DNA of 64,000 bases. Origin: Nocardioides furvisabuli (GTDB taxonomy: Bacteria; Actinomycetota; Actinomycetes; Propionibacteriales; Nocardioidaceae). How positions within the stretch are numbered: position 1 is the stretch's first letter; each line of letters opens with the position of its first letter. Location of the stretch: contig NZ_JAIGQB010000008.1 of NCBI RefSeq assembly GCF_021083185.1, positions 62,001 through 126,000 on the forward strand, read 5' to 3'. The notes under the pieces were generated by a model. That model searched no databases. It worked only from the letters and a program-made list of their open reading frames with translations, and had not been told where the DNA came from. Shown one piece after another: positions 37,975 to 46,289 of this stretch. The position numbers and the translations under genes are program-made.

Positions 37975-38978
37975 CGACCGGCGCCTGGGTCGCGGACCCG
38001 ACGGTCGCGTGGGTGATCGCCCTCGAGGCGCACCTTCGGGAGCCGGTGGACGTCGAACAGGTCGCAGCGGGCCTTGCCTCCGCCGGACTCCCCGGACCGG
38101 TCGTGACCGCCGACCGGGGCCCGGACGCCCTCCAGCAGGTCCTTGCGCCAAGGACCGCTGCGGTCCGCGCGGCGGTCTCCACGAACCGTGTCGTCCTCGG
38201 CGCCCAGCACGAGCGCTGCGACGGGCTGGGGCTCCTCGCCCTGCTCGAGGCGGCGACGGGCGCGGCGGCCACGTCGTCGGCCCGTGGCCTGGGCGAGCGC
38301 GACGTACGCGGGTCGGCACTCGGTTCCACGGCCCGACGGCTCGCCGAGGCGCTGCTCTCACCTCCCGCCCCGGTCGCAGCACCTGCAGCGGCGGGCCGGC
38401 GGGATGCGGGCGAGGCGTTCGCCCGCTTCACCGTCGCCCGCAGGCTCCCCGTCGCCGAGCTGACCCACGCGGCCGTGCAGGGCGTCACGGCCCACAACCG
38501 TGCTGTCGGAGGGCGTACGACGCGGGTCGCCGTCGCGATCGGCGCCTCACGGCTGGGAGGCGAGGTCCCGGTCGTGGGCGACCACAGCGCCCTCCTCCGG
38601 CTCCGGGGAGTGGAGCGGCTGTCCGTCCCCGAGGTGCGTGCCGCCATCCGCGAGGCTGCTCCCGAGCCGCCGCCGCCCGGAACGGGTGACGGACCGTCGC
38701 TCACCGGACGCGTCGCCACTGTCGCGATGGGTGCGCTCTCGTCCCGCCTCGGGTCCACCCTGCTCGTGTCCCACCTCGGCGACGTCGATGCACCGCAGGT
38801 CGAGGAGCTGGCCTTCTACCCCGTCACGGCCGGGGGCAGCGGCGTGTCCGTGGGCGCAGTGGGCCTGCGGGGGACGACCGTCGTCACCCTGCGCGGCCGT
38901 GGCCACCGACACCCGTCCGCCACGCTCGAGGCCCTCGGGCGCCGGGTGCACGACGCGCTCGAGGCGACCGGCAGCTGA
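37971..38978 (+). CDS. CoA-dependent acyltransferase/condensation-like protein (HxxxDG)
   Basis: A 335-residue protein of the chloramphenicol acetyltransferase superfamily as judged from two motifs: the catalytic-type HERCDG (HxxxDG, near residue 80) inside VVLGAQHERCDGLGLLALLE, and a later LLVSHLGDVDAPQVEEL that matches the SNLGxVDAP region of PapA/condensation-type enzymes. It is shorter than condensation domains (about 450). The product, perhaps an acyl ester or amide on a small molecule or lipid, is unknown. Its GTG start overlaps the methyltransferase stop. No carrier protein or NRPS gene is nearby. Confidence 0.6.
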   Translation: MTTGAWVADPTVAWVIALEAHLREPVDVEQVAAGLASAGLPGPVVTADRGPDALQQVLAPRTAAVRAAVSTNRVVLGAQHERCDGLGLLALLEAATGAAATSSARGLGERDVRGSALGSTARRLAEALLSPPAPVAAPAAAGRRDAGEAFARFTVARRLPVAELTHAAVQGVTAHNRAVGGRTTRVAVAIGASRLGGEVPVVGDHSALLRLRGVERLSVPEVRAAIREAAPEPPPPGTGDGPSLTGRVATVAMGALSSRLGSTLLVSHLGDVDAPQVEELAFYPVTAGGSGVSVGAVGLRGTTVVTLRGRGHRHPSATLEALGRRVHDALEATGS

Positions 38979-39001
38979 CCGTACGCCGCTGGGCGGCGGG
39001 A

Positions 39002-39976
39002 TCAGGCCAGGTGCCCCAGCGCGACCGACCTGCGCAGGTGCTCCAGCGTGGCGGCGAGCCCGACCACGAAGGGTGTCGCCGCGAGCGCGTCGAGCTCGGG
39101 CCAGACCGCGCTGCGCACCCGCAGGTCACGGGCTTGGAAGGCGGACGTCGACGACGAGCCGAAGGTCACCAGGGGTCGCCTCTTGACGACGCGGGCGAAC
39201 TCCGCGACCACGAACCCCACCGACACCGCGTGCGGGGCGGCCATCACCTTGACCACCGACCGACCGCCGCCCACCGCCGCGCCGTCGAGGCGCCGCAGGC
39301 CGGCGACAACCATGGCGCCGCAGTCGGGGGCGTAGATGTAGCTGCGCATGGTGTCGAGCGGGACGTAGATCGAGAGCGGCCGGCGCAGCAGGTGCGCCCG
39401 GCAGAGCTGGGAGATGATCCCCTGCGGCTTGGACAGGTCCTGGCCGGGACCGAAGAGGTTCGCGATGCGACCGATCAGCAGCGAGGACCCGGTGGCGCGC
39501 TGGAAGTCGCGGGCGAGTGCCTCGAGCGCGAGCTTGGCGTCGCCGTAGGGCGAGATGCTGACCGGCACCGTCTCCTCGTCGAAGGGCGGGTCGGCCGAAC
39601 CGGCGTACACCCCGCCGGCGGACGACGCCAGGAACAGCGACCCCTCCGGTCCCGCTCCCGCCTCGCGCAGGCTCGACAGCAGGTGGGCGAAGGCCTCGAC
39701 CTCGCGCGCGAGGTCCGTCGCCGAGGTGCCGGAGACACCGGCGCCCGCGCACCACGCGACCCACCACGGGCGCCCCGCGGCGTGGGCGAGGAACTCCCGC
39801 GCCATCTCCTCCAGGCTCATCCGGGTCGCATCCGCAGCCAGCCAGGCCACCGGGCGCGGGGGCGCCCACACCTCGGCCGTCCCGGACGTGACCGTCGCGT
39901 CCACCACGGACGAGCCGAGCAGGCCACCGGCCCCGACGACCCACAGGACCGGTCGGGCGGAGGACCCCTCAGTCAT
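39002..39976 (-). CDS. NAD-dependent epimerase/dehydratase (extended SDR)
   Basis: A 324-residue Rossmann protein: cofactor motif VVGAGGLLGSSVV near residue 13, the Ser-Tyr-Lys site in SPYGDAKLALE, and the YAPDC region. It is probably a nucleotide-sugar epimerase or reductase. It overlaps the end of the polyprenyl-phosphate glycosyltransferase gene by 8 bp, so the sugar it makes is likely used by that enzyme. Confidence 0.83.
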   Translation of the reverse strand: MTEGSSARPVLWVVGAGGLLGSSVVDATVTSGTAEVWAPPRPVAWLAADATRMSLEEMAREFLAHAAGRPWWVAWCAGAGVSGTSATDLAREVEAFAHLLSSLREAGAGPEGSLFLASSAGGVYAGSADPPFDEETVPVSISPYGDAKLALEALARDFQRATGSSLLIGRIANLFGPGQDLSKPQGIISQLCRAHLLRRPLSIYVPLDTMRSYIYAPDCGAMVVAGLRRLDGAAVGGGRSVVKVMAAPHAVSVGFVVAEFARVVKRRPLVTFGSSSTSAFQARDLRVRSAVWPELDALAATPFVVGLAATLEHLRRSVALGHLA

Positions 39977-40985
39977 GCGGGGGCGCGATCGGCCGTCGGC
40001 CCAGCGGTCCCTGGCTCCGGTCGCCGGTGATCAGGTAGTTGGGCCGCCCCATGGAGGTGTTCACCGAGACGCCGACGTACTCGGCGATCACGCCGAGGGA
40101 GAACAGCACCGTCCCGACGCCCAGCAGCATCACCACCATGACGGAGGTCCAGCCGGGTTCGTCGATGGTGCCGAGCAAGCGGCCGATGACCGCCCCGACG
40201 GCGAAGACGACACCCAGCACGGCGACCGAGACACCGAGCAGCGAGACCAGTCGCAGGGCTCGCGTGCCCGACGACAGCACGAGGCGCCAGAAGTGGGAGG
40301 CGAGCGCGCGGCTCGAGTAGCCCGACGGGCGTCCGCCCTCGGCCCGCAGCTCCACCGGGCAGGTCGCCACGCGCGAGTTGACCCAGCCCAGCGCGATGTC
40401 GAGGTAGACCCCCGCACCGGAGTACGCCGCCACGCTGCGCCCGATGTCGCCCAGCACGAGCCGGTAGCTCTGGAAGCTGACGATGTCGGGGCCGGGGACC
40501 AGTCGCTGCACGGCCGACTTCGCCGAGCGCGAGGCGAGGTTGCGCAGCAGACCGTGGGGAGCCGGGTTGGTCGCCTTCGCGTAGACCACCCCGGCCTGCT
40601 CGTGCATCGCGGTGTCGAGCATGCGCGGGATCGCCTCGGGGTCGTGCTGGCCGTCCTCGTCCATCGTGACGATCCAGTCGCTGCCCGAGGACGCCATGCC
40701 CGCCAGCGTCGCGGCGTGCTGTCCGAAGTTGCGCGTCAGCCAGACCGCGCGCACCTGTGGGAACTTCTCGGCCAGCGACCTCATCACCTGCGGCGAGTCG
40801 TCCGGGCCGTTGTCGTGCACGAGCAGCACCTCGGCGACGACCATGTCGTGGCCACCTGTCGTGACCCGCGGCGTGAAGAGCGGCGCGAGCTCCTCGACGA
40901 CCGCCCGCAGGGTCTGCTCACCCTGGTAGACGGGGATGACCACGGCGACGGTGTGCCGAGGAGATGGTGCGGGCGCCTCGGTCAC
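39969..40985 (-). CDS. polyprenyl-phosphate glycosyltransferase, GT2 (GtrB/ArnC/DPM type)
   Basis: A 338-residue membrane-bound GT2 enzyme: N-terminal VAVVIPVYQGEQTLRAVVEEL, the NFGQHAATLAGM loop, DxD motif in MDEDGQHDPE, and two transmembrane helices at the C-terminus (LLGVSVAVLGVVFAV and SVMVVMLLGVGTVLFSLG). Such proteins transfer a sugar from a nucleotide donor to undecaprenyl or decaprenyl phosphate for use by GT-C enzymes. The GTG at 40985 is preferred because TAGTTT lies six bases upstream; the ORF can also start at 40988. Confidence 0.86.
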   Translation of the reverse strand: MTEAPAPSPRHTVAVVIPVYQGEQTLRAVVEELAPLFTPRVTTGGHDMVVAEVLLVHDNGPDDSPQVMRSLAEKFPQVRAVWLTRNFGQHAATLAGMASSGSDWIVTMDEDGQHDPEAIPRMLDTAMHEQAGVVYAKATNPAPHGLLRNLASRSAKSAVQRLVPGPDIVSFQSYRLVLGDIGRSVAAYSGAGVYLDIALGWVNSRVATCPVELRAEGGRPSGYSSRALASHFWRLVLSSGTRALRLVSLLGVSVAVLGVVFAVGAVIGRLLGTIDEPGWTSVMVVMLLGVGTVLFSLGVIAEYVGVSVNTSMGRPNYLITGDRSQGPLGRRPIAPPHD

Positions 40986-40991
40986 CACGGA

Positions 40992-40997
40992 AAACTA
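40992..40997 (-). promoter_or_regulatory. -10 box of a leaderless promoter for the GT2 gene
   Basis: TAGTTT on the minus strand, six bases before the GTG at 40985. It decides between two adjacent GTG starts. Confidence 0.4.
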
Positions 40998-41021
40998 GCA
41001 CTCACCTGACACACTCGCGCC

Positions 41022-41747
41022 ATGGTCACGGCAGGTTCCCCGTCGCTCAACGCGCCTGAGTACTGGTGGTACACCGCCCGCGCACGGCTGCTGCAGACCG
41101 TCCTGGAGCCGTACGCCGCCGGCGCCAGGCGGGTCCTCGACGTGGGGAGCGCCGACGGCCCGAGCGTCGGCTGGCTGACGGCCTCGGAGCTCGCGGTCGC
41201 GATGGACATCGATCCGCGGGGACTCGTCGCCGGCGGCGTGTGCGGCTCGGCGACCGCGCTCCCCTTCGCCGACGCGTCGTTCGACGTCGTCGCTGCGTTC
41301 GACGTCATCGAGCACTGCGCCCCCGAGGCGCTCGCGTTGGCCGAGGCGGCGCGCGTGCTGGCCCCGGGAGGCGTCTTCCTCATGTCGGTGCCGGCCTACC
41401 AGTGGGCGTGGACCGAGTTCGACGAGGCCAACCACCACCACCGGCGCTACACCAGGCGCCGTGCGGTGGACGCGGTGACGGGTGCGGGGTTCCGCGTCGA
41501 GCGGGCGACGTACGCCTTCGGAGCCACCTTCCCCGCCTTCGCCGCTGACCGACTGCGGCGCCGCATCAGCGAGCGCCGCTCCCCCGCGCCCGCACCCGCG
41601 CCCTCGGGCACCGAGCCCGAGCTCCCGCAGGTGCACCCGGTGCTCGCGCGGGCACTGCTGCGTGCCACCCGTGTCGACCAGCGGCTGCTCCGCACCCGCG
41701 ACCTGCCGTTCGGCTCCTCCGTCGTGGTGGCCGCCCGTCGGGCGTGA
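41022..41747 (+). CDS. class I SAM-dependent methyltransferase
   Basis: A 241-residue methyltransferase with motif I RRVLDVGSADGPSVGWL, acidic loop VAMDIDPRG, and FDVVAAFDVIEHC. The post-motif is LAPGGVFLMSVPAYQWAWTEFDEANHHHRRYTRR, a pattern typical of glycan-cluster methyltransferases. Its start is only 36 bp from the divergent GT2 gene, so both may be controlled together. A sugar or glycolipid acceptor is likely but unproven. Confidence 0.83.
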   Translation: MVTAGSPSLNAPEYWWYTARARLLQTVLEPYAAGARRVLDVGSADGPSVGWLTASELAVAMDIDPRGLVAGGVCGSATALPFADASFDVVAAFDVIEHCAPEALALAEAARVLAPGGVFLMSVPAYQWAWTEFDEANHHHRRYTRRRAVDAVTGAGFRVERATYAFGATFPAFAADRLRRRISERRSPAPAPAPSGTEPELPQVHPVLARALLRATRVDQRLLRTRDLPFGSSVVVAARRA

Positions 41748-41771
41748 CCCGACCGGGCTCAGCGCCCGACG
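41736..41771. terminator. dyad at the convergent methyltransferase/TgpA-like ends
   Basis: CGTCGGGCG (41736-41744) pairs with CGCCCGACG (41763-41771) around 18 bases. The two arms lie in the last codons of the convergent genes. Confidence 0.4.
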
Positions 41772-44083
41772 AACTCGCCGGCCGACTCCTGCTCGGGGGT
41801 GACCGTCGGCACAGCGTCGTGCGTCGGGGCCGAGAAGGCCCGCCGCACCGCCTTGCGGACGCTGCCTCGCAGCGACGCCGGTCCCCACCAGGCCCGTAGC
41901 CGCCCCCGGACGCCGTGCTGCGTGAGGAGGTCGCGGCGCTCCCGGACGACGACCTGCCACGCGCGCGACGCCTCGTCCTCGCTGGGCGGCACCAGCGCGA
42001 AGACACCGTCCGCCATCCGGGCGAGGTCGACGCCGCGCCCCAGGACGGCGGCCTGCATAGGCCGCGGCGCACCCGCGGGCACATGGTGGCCGAGGTCCAC
42101 GACGAGGTCGAGCAGCTCCTGCCACGCGCCCGCCACCCGGTCGGCCGGTGATCCCGACGTACGCCGCCGGCGCCGGCGCCACCACTTGGCCGCCGGGACG
42201 GCGCCGATCAGGAGGAGGGCCGCCAGCACCCCGGCCATGACCCTCGGCACCCGCGAGTCCTCCGGCTCCTCGCTCGTCGGCAGGGTCTTCCGCTCGGGCT
42301 CGGCGGTGGGCGGCTGCGCACGGGGATCCTTCTCCTTCTCCTTCTGCGCCGCCTCCTCCTCCGCGACCACGAAGGCACCCGGGTCCTGCTTCGGCGGATC
42401 GGTGCGACGCGGGGCTCGGGTGCTGAGGTAGAGCTCGGCCGGCAGCACGCGCCACGAGCCGTCGGCCACCCGCACCTCCACCCACGTCGTCACGTCGCTC
42501 CCGCGCACGAGCCCGTCCTTGCCCGGCACCGCGCCGACCACGACCCGTGCAGGTACGCCCAGGCGGTTCGCCGCCAGTGCGAGCAGGGCGGCGTACTGCT
42601 CGTGGTCGCCCACCATCTGCTCGGCCTCGAAGAACCCGGCCCCCAGCCGGGCGGCGTCGTGGCCGGCGGTGAAGCGTTGCTCCCACGACTCGGCGCCGTC
42701 GCTGTAGCGCCCGTTGGTGCGCAGGTAGTCGGCGACGCTGAACACGCGCTGCATCGGTGTGAGGGACGCCTGGCGCCACGGAGCGAGGGCGTCGTCGAGG
42801 AACCGGCCCTCGGGCTGGCTGCGGCCGCGCCGGTAGGGCACCATCGCGACCCGCAGCTCCGAGGGCGGCAGCACGGCCGTGAAGGAGTAGTCGTCGCGAC
42901 GCACCAACCCACCGCGCACCATCGCAGTGAGCGTGGCGGGGTTGTACCTCACGTCCTCGCGCTGCGCGCGGCCGTCGAGGTAGGTGAACTCCAGCGAGGT
43001 CAGCTGTCCTGCGAGCGGGAGCCAGCTGCTGCCCTCGTACGCGCGGCGCACCCTGACCTCCACGGTCGCCGGACGACCACGCAGCGGCGCGCCGACCTCC
43101 TGGCCGATGCGCAGGAAGAGGGAGTCGCTGCGGCCTTCCACGGTGCGGTTGCCGGGGCTCCAGGTCGTGCCGTCGTAGACGTCGAGCGTGACGAAGCGCA
43201 GCGGGGTGTCGCGCGGCAGCCCGGAGACCTTGAGGAGGGTCTCGTTGAAGACGTTGCCGGGCGTGCCGGGGAGCTGGCGCGTGAAGCTCCGGAAACGGGA
43301 CAGGGGGTTGTCCAGCCGCGACACGTCCTCGCCGGCGCCCACCTGCCCGCGCAGCACCCACCGCTGGTCGTCGGCGGCCGGCGCCGGCGGCTCGATGACG
43401 GTCCCGAGCAGTGCGGCGACTCCCCCGGCCACCACCAGCGCGACGGCGGACCGGACGGCTCCGGCGTTGCGCACGGTCGTCGGACCGGTCCGGTGCCCGC
43501 GCGAGGAGGACCAGGCTATGGCCGTCGCAGCCAGCACGAGCAGGCGTACGCCGTCGAGACCCGGGTCCTGCACACCGAGCAGGGTGGTGAGCACCAAGCC
43601 GAGCAGGACGGGCAGCAGCGGCAGGACCGGACGCCGGCTGAAGAGCGCCAGCGCCGCGCAGCTCCCGGCCAGGACGTAGCCGAGGATGAAGGTGAGGACC
43701 AGCGGTGCGCCCGCGGCGTCCGCCGGCGGGATCGTGCTCAGCAGCTCACCCGGCCCGGTCACCGCGCCGGTGAGGACCGCGGACATGGAGTCCGGCCCCG
43801 GGACCGTCACGAGGTCACCCTCGTGGCGCGAAACCAGCGCTCCGAGCGGGGCGAAGAGGACCAGCAGCGTGAGCACGAGCTCCGAGCGCGAGCGACCCTG
43901 CGTCCAGGCGACGGTGGCCAGCGCCGTGGCCATCACGGCCCCGAGCCCGCCGACGACGAGGTAGGAGCGGTCGGAGTAGCTGCCCTCCAGCGCGGTCAGG
44001 ACGACGAGCACGAGCACCACCGGTGCGACCACGTCCGCCCACGAGGTCGGGCGGTGCTCGGGAGCGCGCTCCGCGGTCGTCAT
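41759..44083 (-). CDS. TgpA-like membrane protein with a degenerate transglutaminase domain
   Basis: A 774-residue protein: about six to seven N-terminal membrane helices (residues 20-240), a large extracytoplasmic region with a transglutaminase-like fold (about 430-560), a charged linker (EEEAAQKEKEKDPR), one more helix (VMAGVLAALLLIGAV), and a cytoplasmic C-terminal part. The catalytic triad appears lost: the Cys position is His494 (GDHEQYA for GYCEQFA) and the His position is Thr532 (TTWVEV for HAWVEV). It is last in the moxR-DUF58-tgpA cluster and overlaps DUF58 by ATGA. A scaffold role is inferred. Confidence 0.85.
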   Translation of the reverse strand: MTTAERAPEHRPTSWADVVAPVVLVLVVLTALEGSYSDRSYLVVGGLGAVMATALATVAWTQGRSRSELVLTLLVLFAPLGALVSRHEGDLVTVPGPDSMSAVLTGAVTGPGELLSTIPPADAAGAPLVLTFILGYVLAGSCAALALFSRRPVLPLLPVLLGLVLTTLLGVQDPGLDGVRLLVLAATAIAWSSSRGHRTGPTTVRNAGAVRSAVALVVAGGVAALLGTVIEPPAPAADDQRWVLRGQVGAGEDVSRLDNPLSRFRSFTRQLPGTPGNVFNETLLKVSGLPRDTPLRFVTLDVYDGTTWSPGNRTVEGRSDSLFLRIGQEVGAPLRGRPATVEVRVRRAYEGSSWLPLAGQLTSLEFTYLDGRAQREDVRYNPATLTAMVRGGLVRRDDYSFTAVLPPSELRVAMVPYRRGRSQPEGRFLDDALAPWRQASLTPMQRVFSVADYLRTNGRYSDGAESWEQRFTAGHDAARLGAGFFEAEQMVGDHEQYAALLALAANRLGVPARVVVGAVPGKDGLVRGSDVTTWVEVRVADGSWRVLPAELYLSTRAPRRTDPPKQDPGAFVVAEEEAAQKEKEKDPRAQPPTAEPERKTLPTSEEPEDSRVPRVMAGVLAALLLIGAVPAAKWWRRRRRRTSGSPADRVAGAWQELLDLVVDLGHHVPAGAPRPMQAAVLGRGVDLARMADGVFALVPPSEDEASRAWQVVVRERRDLLTQHGVRGRLRAWWGPASLRGSVRKAVRRAFSAPTHDAVPTVTPEQESAGEFVGR

Positions 44084-45255
44084 CCGAGGCTCTTCGCGAG
44101 CAGGGACGCCAGGTGCGGGAGGTCGTCCACCACGAGGGAGGTGGACCGACCGCTGCGTGCGGTGCGGGGCTCGGCGCCGTGGTCGGCGCGCACGCTGAGG
44201 ACGTCGGCCGATGTCGGGAAGTGACTGACGGCGCGGCGCACGGCCGCCCCGTCGGCCCGGCTCCCGGTCACCGTGGCCACGAGGCTGCTGCCACCCATCC
44301 CGCCCGAGACCCGGGCACAGGTGTGCTGGAGGTCGCTGCTGCCCCAGGTGAACCGGCACGCCAGGTCCAGCAGCGAGGAGACCTCGGTCGTCACCGTCAC
44401 CTCGTCGCCGCACGCGAACGCCACCTCGAAGCCGTCCTGGGCCGCACGGACGGCGACCGAGGTGGCGGCCGAGACCGCGAGCTCGAACTCAGCCGAGTCG
44501 ACGTAGCTGTCCCGGTGCGGGTCGAGCAGCACGGAGGCGTGGCTGTGGCGGGTGAGCTGGAACTGGCGCACCAGGAGCGACCCGGCGCGGGCGGACGACT
44601 TCCAATGGACGTGGCGCGGGTCGTCACCGGGCACGTACTCGCGCAGCGCGTGGAACGAGAAGTCGCTGGCCGTGAGCCGGTCGCTGGGCACCCCTTCGAG
44701 GTCGTGGACCATTCCGGCCGACAGCGACGGGAGGTGCGCGATCCTGGGGCGCACGTGCAGGAGGAGGGTCGGGGTCACCGCGCGCTCGCGGCGGAACGCG
44801 CCGAACAGGTCGGTGCGCACGTGGACCGCCGGGCCCACGTCCACGAGGCCGCGGTGCTCGGTGGGCAGGGTCAGGTCGACCCGGGCCGGGCGGGTGGTCG
44901 TCACGAGCGACGGGCGTACGCCGCGCGCATCCCCCGCGGTGGGCACGACGAAGGTCGGCGCGAGCAGCGGTAGCCGGTGGGCGCGAACGTCGAGTGCGGC
45001 CACCGCGCCGTCGCCCACCGTGACGCGGGAGGGCCGCAGCTCCAGCTCGACCACCGCGCGCCGGGGCAGCAGCACGGTCACCGCACCCAGCGCCAGCACG
45101 ACCCCGACGGTGGCAGCGAGGTGGACGAGCTCGGTCCACTGGTAGCGCTCCCCCAGCCAGGCCGCCACGAGCGCGAGCCCACCCAGGCCCCATCCCGTGG
45201 GGGTGACCCTTCGTCGCACGGCCGCCGTCGCGCCCCTCAGGACCGCCGGCGCCAT
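44080..45255 (-). CDS. DUF58 domain-containing membrane protein
   Basis: A 391-residue protein with two N-terminal membrane helices (GLGGLALVAAWLG and LAATVGVVLALGAVTVLL) and the DUF58 signature FHALREYVPGDDPRHVHWKSSARAGSLLVRQF near residues 205-235. DUF58 proteins have a vWA-like fold and usually pair with MoxR ATPases. Its start shares one base with the MoxR stop (TGATG), and its stop overlaps the next gene. The trio is probably one complex acting at the membrane. Confidence 0.88.
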   Translation of the reverse strand: MAPAVLRGATAAVRRRVTPTGWGLGGLALVAAWLGERYQWTELVHLAATVGVVLALGAVTVLLPRRAVVELELRPSRVTVGDGAVAALDVRAHRLPLLAPTFVVPTAGDARGVRPSLVTTTRPARVDLTLPTEHRGLVDVGPAVHVRTDLFGAFRRERAVTPTLLLHVRPRIAHLPSLSAGMVHDLEGVPSDRLTASDFSFHALREYVPGDDPRHVHWKSSARAGSLLVRQFQLTRHSHASVLLDPHRDSYVDSAEFELAVSAATSVAVRAAQDGFEVAFACGDEVTVTTEVSSLLDLACRFTWGSSDLQHTCARVSGGMGGSSLVATVTGSRADGAAVRRAVSHFPTSADVLSVRADHGAEPRTARSGRSTSLVVDDLPHLASLLAKSLG

Positions 45256-46217
45256 CACCCGCGACCGGTGGGCGCGGCGACCGACGCGACGATGTCGTCG
45301 ATCACCGCCTCCACCGTGGTGTCGCCGAACACGGCCTCGGGACGCAGCAGCAGCCGGTGGTTGAGGACGGGGGTGGCCAGGGTCGCGACGTCGTGCGGGA
45401 CGACGTGCGTGCGGCGCGCGGCGGCGGCCCACACCTTGGCGACCCGGATGAGCGCCAGCGCACCGCGGGGAGACAGGCCGACGCGCACGTCGGGGTGGTC
45501 GCGGGTCGCCTCGGCGACGAGCCGGACGTAGCGGATGAGGGCGTCGTCGACGTGGACGCGATCGGCCACCTCGCCCATCGCGGTGACGTCACCGAGACCC
45601 GCGACCGGGGACACCAGCCCTGCGCGGTCGCGGATGGCGCTGCCGCGCAGCAGCGTCTCGGTGGCGTCGGCGTCGGGGTAGCCGACGGAGGTCTTGACGA
45701 GGAAGCGGTCGAGCTGGGCCTCGGGCAGTCGGTAGGTCCCCGCCTGCTCGATCGGGTTCTGCGTGGCGATCACCATGAAGGGGCGGGGCACGTCGTGCGT
45801 CACCCCGTCGACGGTGACGTGTCCCTCCTCCATCACCTCGAGCAGCGCCGACTGCGTCTTGGGCGAGGCCCGGTTGATCTCGTCGGCCAGGAGGAGGTTG
45901 TGGAAGACCGCGCCCGGGTGGAAGTCGAAGCGCGAGGTGTGCTGGTCGAAGACCGTCACCCCGGTGACGTCGGAGGGCAGCAGGTCGGGGGTGAACTGGA
46001 TGCGGGCGTGCGAGCCGTGGATGGTGTTGGCCAGCGCGCGGGCGAGCATCGTCTTGCCTGTGCCGGGGTAGTCCTCGAGCAGGATGTGGCCGTTGGCGAC
46101 CAGACAGCTCAGCGTCAGGCGCACGAGGTGGTCCTTGCCGAGCAGCGCCTGCTCGATGTTGGCCGCCATGGCGTCGAACTGCTCTGCGAACCTGTCGACG
46201 TCGTCCTGGGTGACCAT
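45255..46217 (-). CDS. MoxR family AAA+ ATPase
   Basis: A 320-residue AAA+ chaperone-like ATPase. Walker A is DYPGTGKTMLA, Walker B is LLADEINRA, followed by SPKTQSALLEVMEEG, sensor 1 VIATQNPIEQAG and LPEAQLDRF. MoxR ATPases act with vWA-containing partners in maturation of protein complexes. It is first in the MoxR-DUF58-TgpA operon, with a leaderless-type promoter (TAGGAT six bases before the ATG). Confidence 0.93.
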   Translation of the reverse strand: MVTQDDVDRFAEQFDAMAANIEQALLGKDHLVRLTLSCLVANGHILLEDYPGTGKTMLARALANTIHGSHARIQFTPDLLPSDVTGVTVFDQHTSRFDFHPGAVFHNLLLADEINRASPKTQSALLEVMEEGHVTVDGVTHDVPRPFMVIATQNPIEQAGTYRLPEAQLDRFLVKTSVGYPDADATETLLRGSAIRDRAGLVSPVAGLGDVTAMGEVADRVHVDDALIRYVRLVAEATRDHPDVRVGLSPRGALALIRVAKVWAAAARRTHVVPHDVATLATPVLNHRLLLRPEAVFGDTTVEAVIDDIVASVAAPTGRG

Positions 46218-46223
46218 GGCCGA

Positions 46224-46229
46224 ATCCTA
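46224..46229 (-). promoter_or_regulatory. -10 box of a leaderless promoter for the MoxR operon
   Basis: TAGGAT on the minus strand, six bases before the ATG at 46217. Confidence 0.45.
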
Positions 46230-46276
46230 GTGAGGTCTCCCTCGGGCGGTGGGCGGATGCGCCGAAGCGGGTGCTC

Positions 46277-46282
46277 TAGGCT
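46277..46282 (+). promoter_or_regulatory. -10 box of a leaderless promoter for the methyltransferase gene
   Basis: TAGGCT, seven bases before the GTG at 46290. It shares a 72-bp divergent gap with the MoxR promoter. Confidence 0.5.
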
Positions 46283-46289
46283 CGCCCGC

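Noticed and set aside
44080..46217. Reading MoxR-DUF58-TgpA as a phage-defence or methanol dehydrogenase system
   Set aside because: The trio is a common actinobacterial housekeeping cluster; there is no methanol dehydrogenase or nuclease partner.
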